Positions 61,740 through 64,000 of a stretch of DNA of 64,000 nt are shown one piece after another. The stretch spans positions 181,001-245,000 of the forward strand of contig CAWZYM010000307.1 of the NCBI GenBank assembly GCA_963966185.1. The letters are read 5' to 3'. The notes below the pieces were generated by a model. That model ran no database searches, was not told the origin of the DNA, and was given only the letters and a program-made list of their open reading frames with translations. Made by a program: the position numbers and the translations under genes. The DNA comes from Rhabditoides inermis. Lineage: Eukaryota > Nematoda > Chromadorea > Rhabditida > Rhabditidae. Within the stretch, counting starts at the first letter, position 1, and each line of letters begins with the position of its first letter.

Positions 61740-62836
61740 ACCCCTCTTTCTCCTGCGTGCACCCTCATTACTCCCTCGTTTTGCCTCCGACACCTCTCCC
61801 TCATCATCGAAAAAGGTCCGTCTTAGTCAGTAGCTAGTCTGCTCTCTACTAGAGTGCGCGCCAGCACTCTATATATACTTTCGATCTTGAAATGGGACAT
61901 GTGATCAAAGGGGACATCGTCCGCGCGCGCGTCGCGCCCTCTTTCGGCGGTCGCTGTCGCTCGCTCCAGGCAGCCACGTCTTCGCCCCTTCACCAGCACC
62001 TACTTCTATATCGAATCTCTACGTCCTGAAAGTTTCACGTCTCTATCTCTTTTCTCGTTCTCGCAAAGCCTCTCGCAAAATGGCTTCTTTTTTCGCGCGA
62101 CCGCGTTTTGCGCGCTCCCCAGCACCTTTCACAGGCCGCGCAGCGAGACGGCGTTTGCGCTGGCGTGTAGAGCGCATTTGAATTAGTATTGGACGCGAGG
62201 GTTGGCACCATTCCGGCTACTTTTGACTCCTGAAACAAGGACCTGAAAATGGGAAAAATTCTCGATGCGCCCAGTTGTCTCAACTATTTTGCAATCGCAC
62301 TCTAACCGTCTGCCGTGCTCTCTCGCCTACCCCGCCGCGATTGAATAGAGGCGATTTCTCTCTCCGAGTCACTCTTCTGGCGCTCGCCGCTCGCGTATCT
62401 TTGCGTTTCATGACATGAAATTTGACATGCACCTTCTACTCACGTCATCTGACGTCTCCTCCAATTTTCAGCGCATTTCGCCGACATTTGGCGACTTTAC
62501 GCAGTAAAGGAGGCAGAATTGTCGTGTTTTCTCGACGGAATCAGATTCTCCGTGTCAGATTACCCCTATTCCAATAGAAACATTTTCAAATTTGACCTCT
62601 ACACGCCGGCTGGCACGCCATCGCGGGGTACACGGCGCCGAGGTGAGACTATGGCGGCGGGCTTCAAACAGAGTGAGGCGGTCGCAGTGGGTCACAGGGT
62701 CAACCGATTGGGGTGATCAATAGCTCTATCGATTCCTCTCGGCAATCCGAGTCTCCCTATCCACTTCTTGTATCCTTATTTTGAGTTTCAGTACTCAATT
62801 TGAAGGTCACAATTTCGTTCACTACAGTGATGTATC
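60802..62836 (+). repeat. array unit 9 (2035 bp, regular)
   Basis: Private change near 62390: GCCGCTCGCG instead of GCCGCGGGCG. Confidence 0.93.
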
Positions 62837-63708
62837 TATCTGATCACAGTCAGTCTCTTGTGAGACTTTTTTTAAAGTTCGAAACGTACACAACAAACTG
62901 GTAGGGTTGATCTGTTTTGATTTCACGAACCCGGAATAAAAAGTAATTGTGTATATCGCGCAGCAGTCTCGCCCGCCCCTGGCAAGGCACCAGTCAGAGA
63001 GAGTCGACTGTTTATGACCGGCCCCTCCTCTCGCGCACCGGACCATGTGCCACTCTGCTCTTCCCTTTCACTCTCATTGATTGTGCTTGCGTTCTCGCCT
63101 CGCCTCGCTGTTGCGCGTACTCGTACTGTTTCCAAAACATCATTTGTTAGTGAACATCACTTTGAGTTGTTTCTTTCTCTGTCTCTCACAGTCTGTCTCT
63201 ACTCTCTGCTCTTTCAGTTTTCTTTCTCGCTCTCCAATCGGTATTTTTTTTGTCTTGCAGTTGCGGGCGCGCCCCAAGTCCGCTCACTCATTTTTGTTTC
63301 GCAATACACTGGTCACACAGTCTCCTGGCTTTTTTTTTCTTGCAGTTGCAGGCGCGCCCCAAGTCCGCTGGCTCACTTTTGTTTCGCAACACTCCGGTCA
63401 CACAGTCTCCTGCCACTCGGCTCCTCCCCCACTCACTCACTCACTCTGTTCTCGCCTCGCCTCGCGGTTTTGCGCGAGCTGTTTTCAACTTCTCTGTTCT
63501 ACTTCAAACATTTTTATACCGTACTCCAAAGTCCGTACGGTTACAGTACTCTCAATAAAACAATAATCCGTCTACCTAAAACTGTTCGCTCATTTTCGCA
63601 TCACAACTCTTTCTCTGCCTCTCACTCATCTCTCTTTCTCAGAAAGAGAGACGCTCTTCAGTGCGAAGGTAGTGTCTTCTCTTCTTAGTTCATAGTTAGT
63701 TGATAGTT

Positions 63709-63772
<64 letters not shown>

Positions 63773-64000
63773 ACCCCTCTTTCTCCTGCGTGCACCCTCA
63801 TTACTCCCTCGTTTTGCCTCCGACACCTCTCCCTCATCATCGAAAAAGGTCCGTCTTAGTCAGTAGCTAGTCTGCGCCACTAGAGCGAGGTGAGGCGCCC
63901 GCGCGTATATATGGTTTCGTTGGCAAAGGGGACATGTGACCAAAGGGGACATCGCCCGCGCGCGTGTCGCGCCCTCTTTCGGCGGTCGCCGTCGCTCGCT
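62837..64000 (+). repeat. array unit 10 (cut by the window edge)
   Basis: Regular up to about 63873, then turns into a divergent variant of the TATA/GC-rich block (GTATATATGG, GACATGTGACC) that resembles the inserted copy in unit 6. Confidence 0.9.

Larger units (their letters stand above)
41581..64000 (+). repeat. tandem array with a unit of about 2.03 kb
   Basis: At least ten units in the same orientation, counted from the mark ATCTGATCACAGTCAGTC. The regular units are almost identical. Each holds, in order: a start segment with an AATAAA-like site; a pyrimidine-rich part with an 85-bp internal duplication; a hairpin with arms ACCGTAC/GTACGGT; a long (CT)n tract; a TATATATA block followed by very GC-rich DNA; a GC-rich middle part; a block around ACGTCATCTGACGT; and a conserved block ending at a GATCAATAGCTC stretch. 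I recognise no protein family, rRNA, tRNA, snRNA or spliced-leader sequence. The array goes beyond the right edge of the window. Confidence 0.95.

Noticed and set aside
46337..63688. Recurring open frames in each array unit (224, 161, 102, 82, 74, 70 and 65 codons)
   Set aside because: They overlap each other on both strands, are full of Ser/Leu from pyrimidine-rich DNA, and their repetition only reflects the near-identity of the units. Differences against the divergent copies are mostly amino-acid changing.
41581..64000. CRISPR array, ribosomal DNA, 5S, histone or spliced-leader gene cluster
   Set aside because: The unit has no short repeat-spacer pattern, and none of the conserved sequences of these gene clusters is visible on either strand.

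Overview
The window is nuclear DNA of an animal, almost certainly a nematode. Protein-coding genes are cut into many short exons by GT-AG introns with a strong TTTCAG-type acceptor. Most start codons sit 0-17 bases after a pyrimidine-AG acceptor, as expected for spliced-leader trans-splicing, and one gene is a seven-transmembrane chemoreceptor of the nematode Sra/Sre type. Exon density, CT/GA microsatellites in introns and base composition recall diplogastrids such as Pristionchus, but that narrower placement is only an inference.

Layout. 1-930: 3' end of a LINE-like retrotransposon. 1208-2888 (+): chemoreceptor gene. 3972-4303 (-): decayed copy of mitochondrial ATP synthase subunit c. 5157-5873 (+): 3' part of an unrecognised spliced gene. 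6271-9285 (-): eIF2B gamma. 9586-11723 (-): very-long-chain enoyl-CoA reductase. 12494-18756 (-): SUV39/G9a-class SET methyltransferase with a 3.15-kb intron. 19044-19879 (+): cyclophilin H. 20198-24390 (+): Rab21, whose last intron carries a complete histidine acid phosphatase gene on the other strand (21861-23569). 24639-28106 (-): CK1/TTBK-type kinase with a long Lys/Glu tail in front. 28655-31348 (-): secreted M14 carboxypeptidase with an apparent one-base frameshift. 32815-41607: three paralogues of a DOMON plus cytochrome b561 membrane protein, two on the minus strand and a truncated third on the plus strand.

41581-64000 is a large tandem array. It starts exactly where the third DOMON gene is broken. 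The regular unit is about 2.03 kb and the copies are nearly identical, with variants that differ by a (CT)n tract, a shared 13-bp deletion and one 450-bp internal insertion. Older, divergent copies lie at the gene-side edge, inside one unit, and at the right end of the window. I recognise no protein or known RNA in the unit. It does hold a TATA-like block and a second block that stay almost unchanged even between divergent copies. This array and its junction with the DOMON gene are the most unusual part of the window.

The genes form no single pathway. Housekeeping genes (translation, lipid elongation, spliceosomal cyclophilin, endosomal Rab) are mixed with lineage-expanded families (chemoreceptor, TTBK-like kinase, acid phosphatase, carboxypeptidase, DOMON-b561). 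The secreted and membrane genes from 28 kb on have TATA boxes or GATA-type motifs that would fit intestinal expression. All exon boundaries were read by eye and checked by reading-frame phase; none is backed by transcripts.
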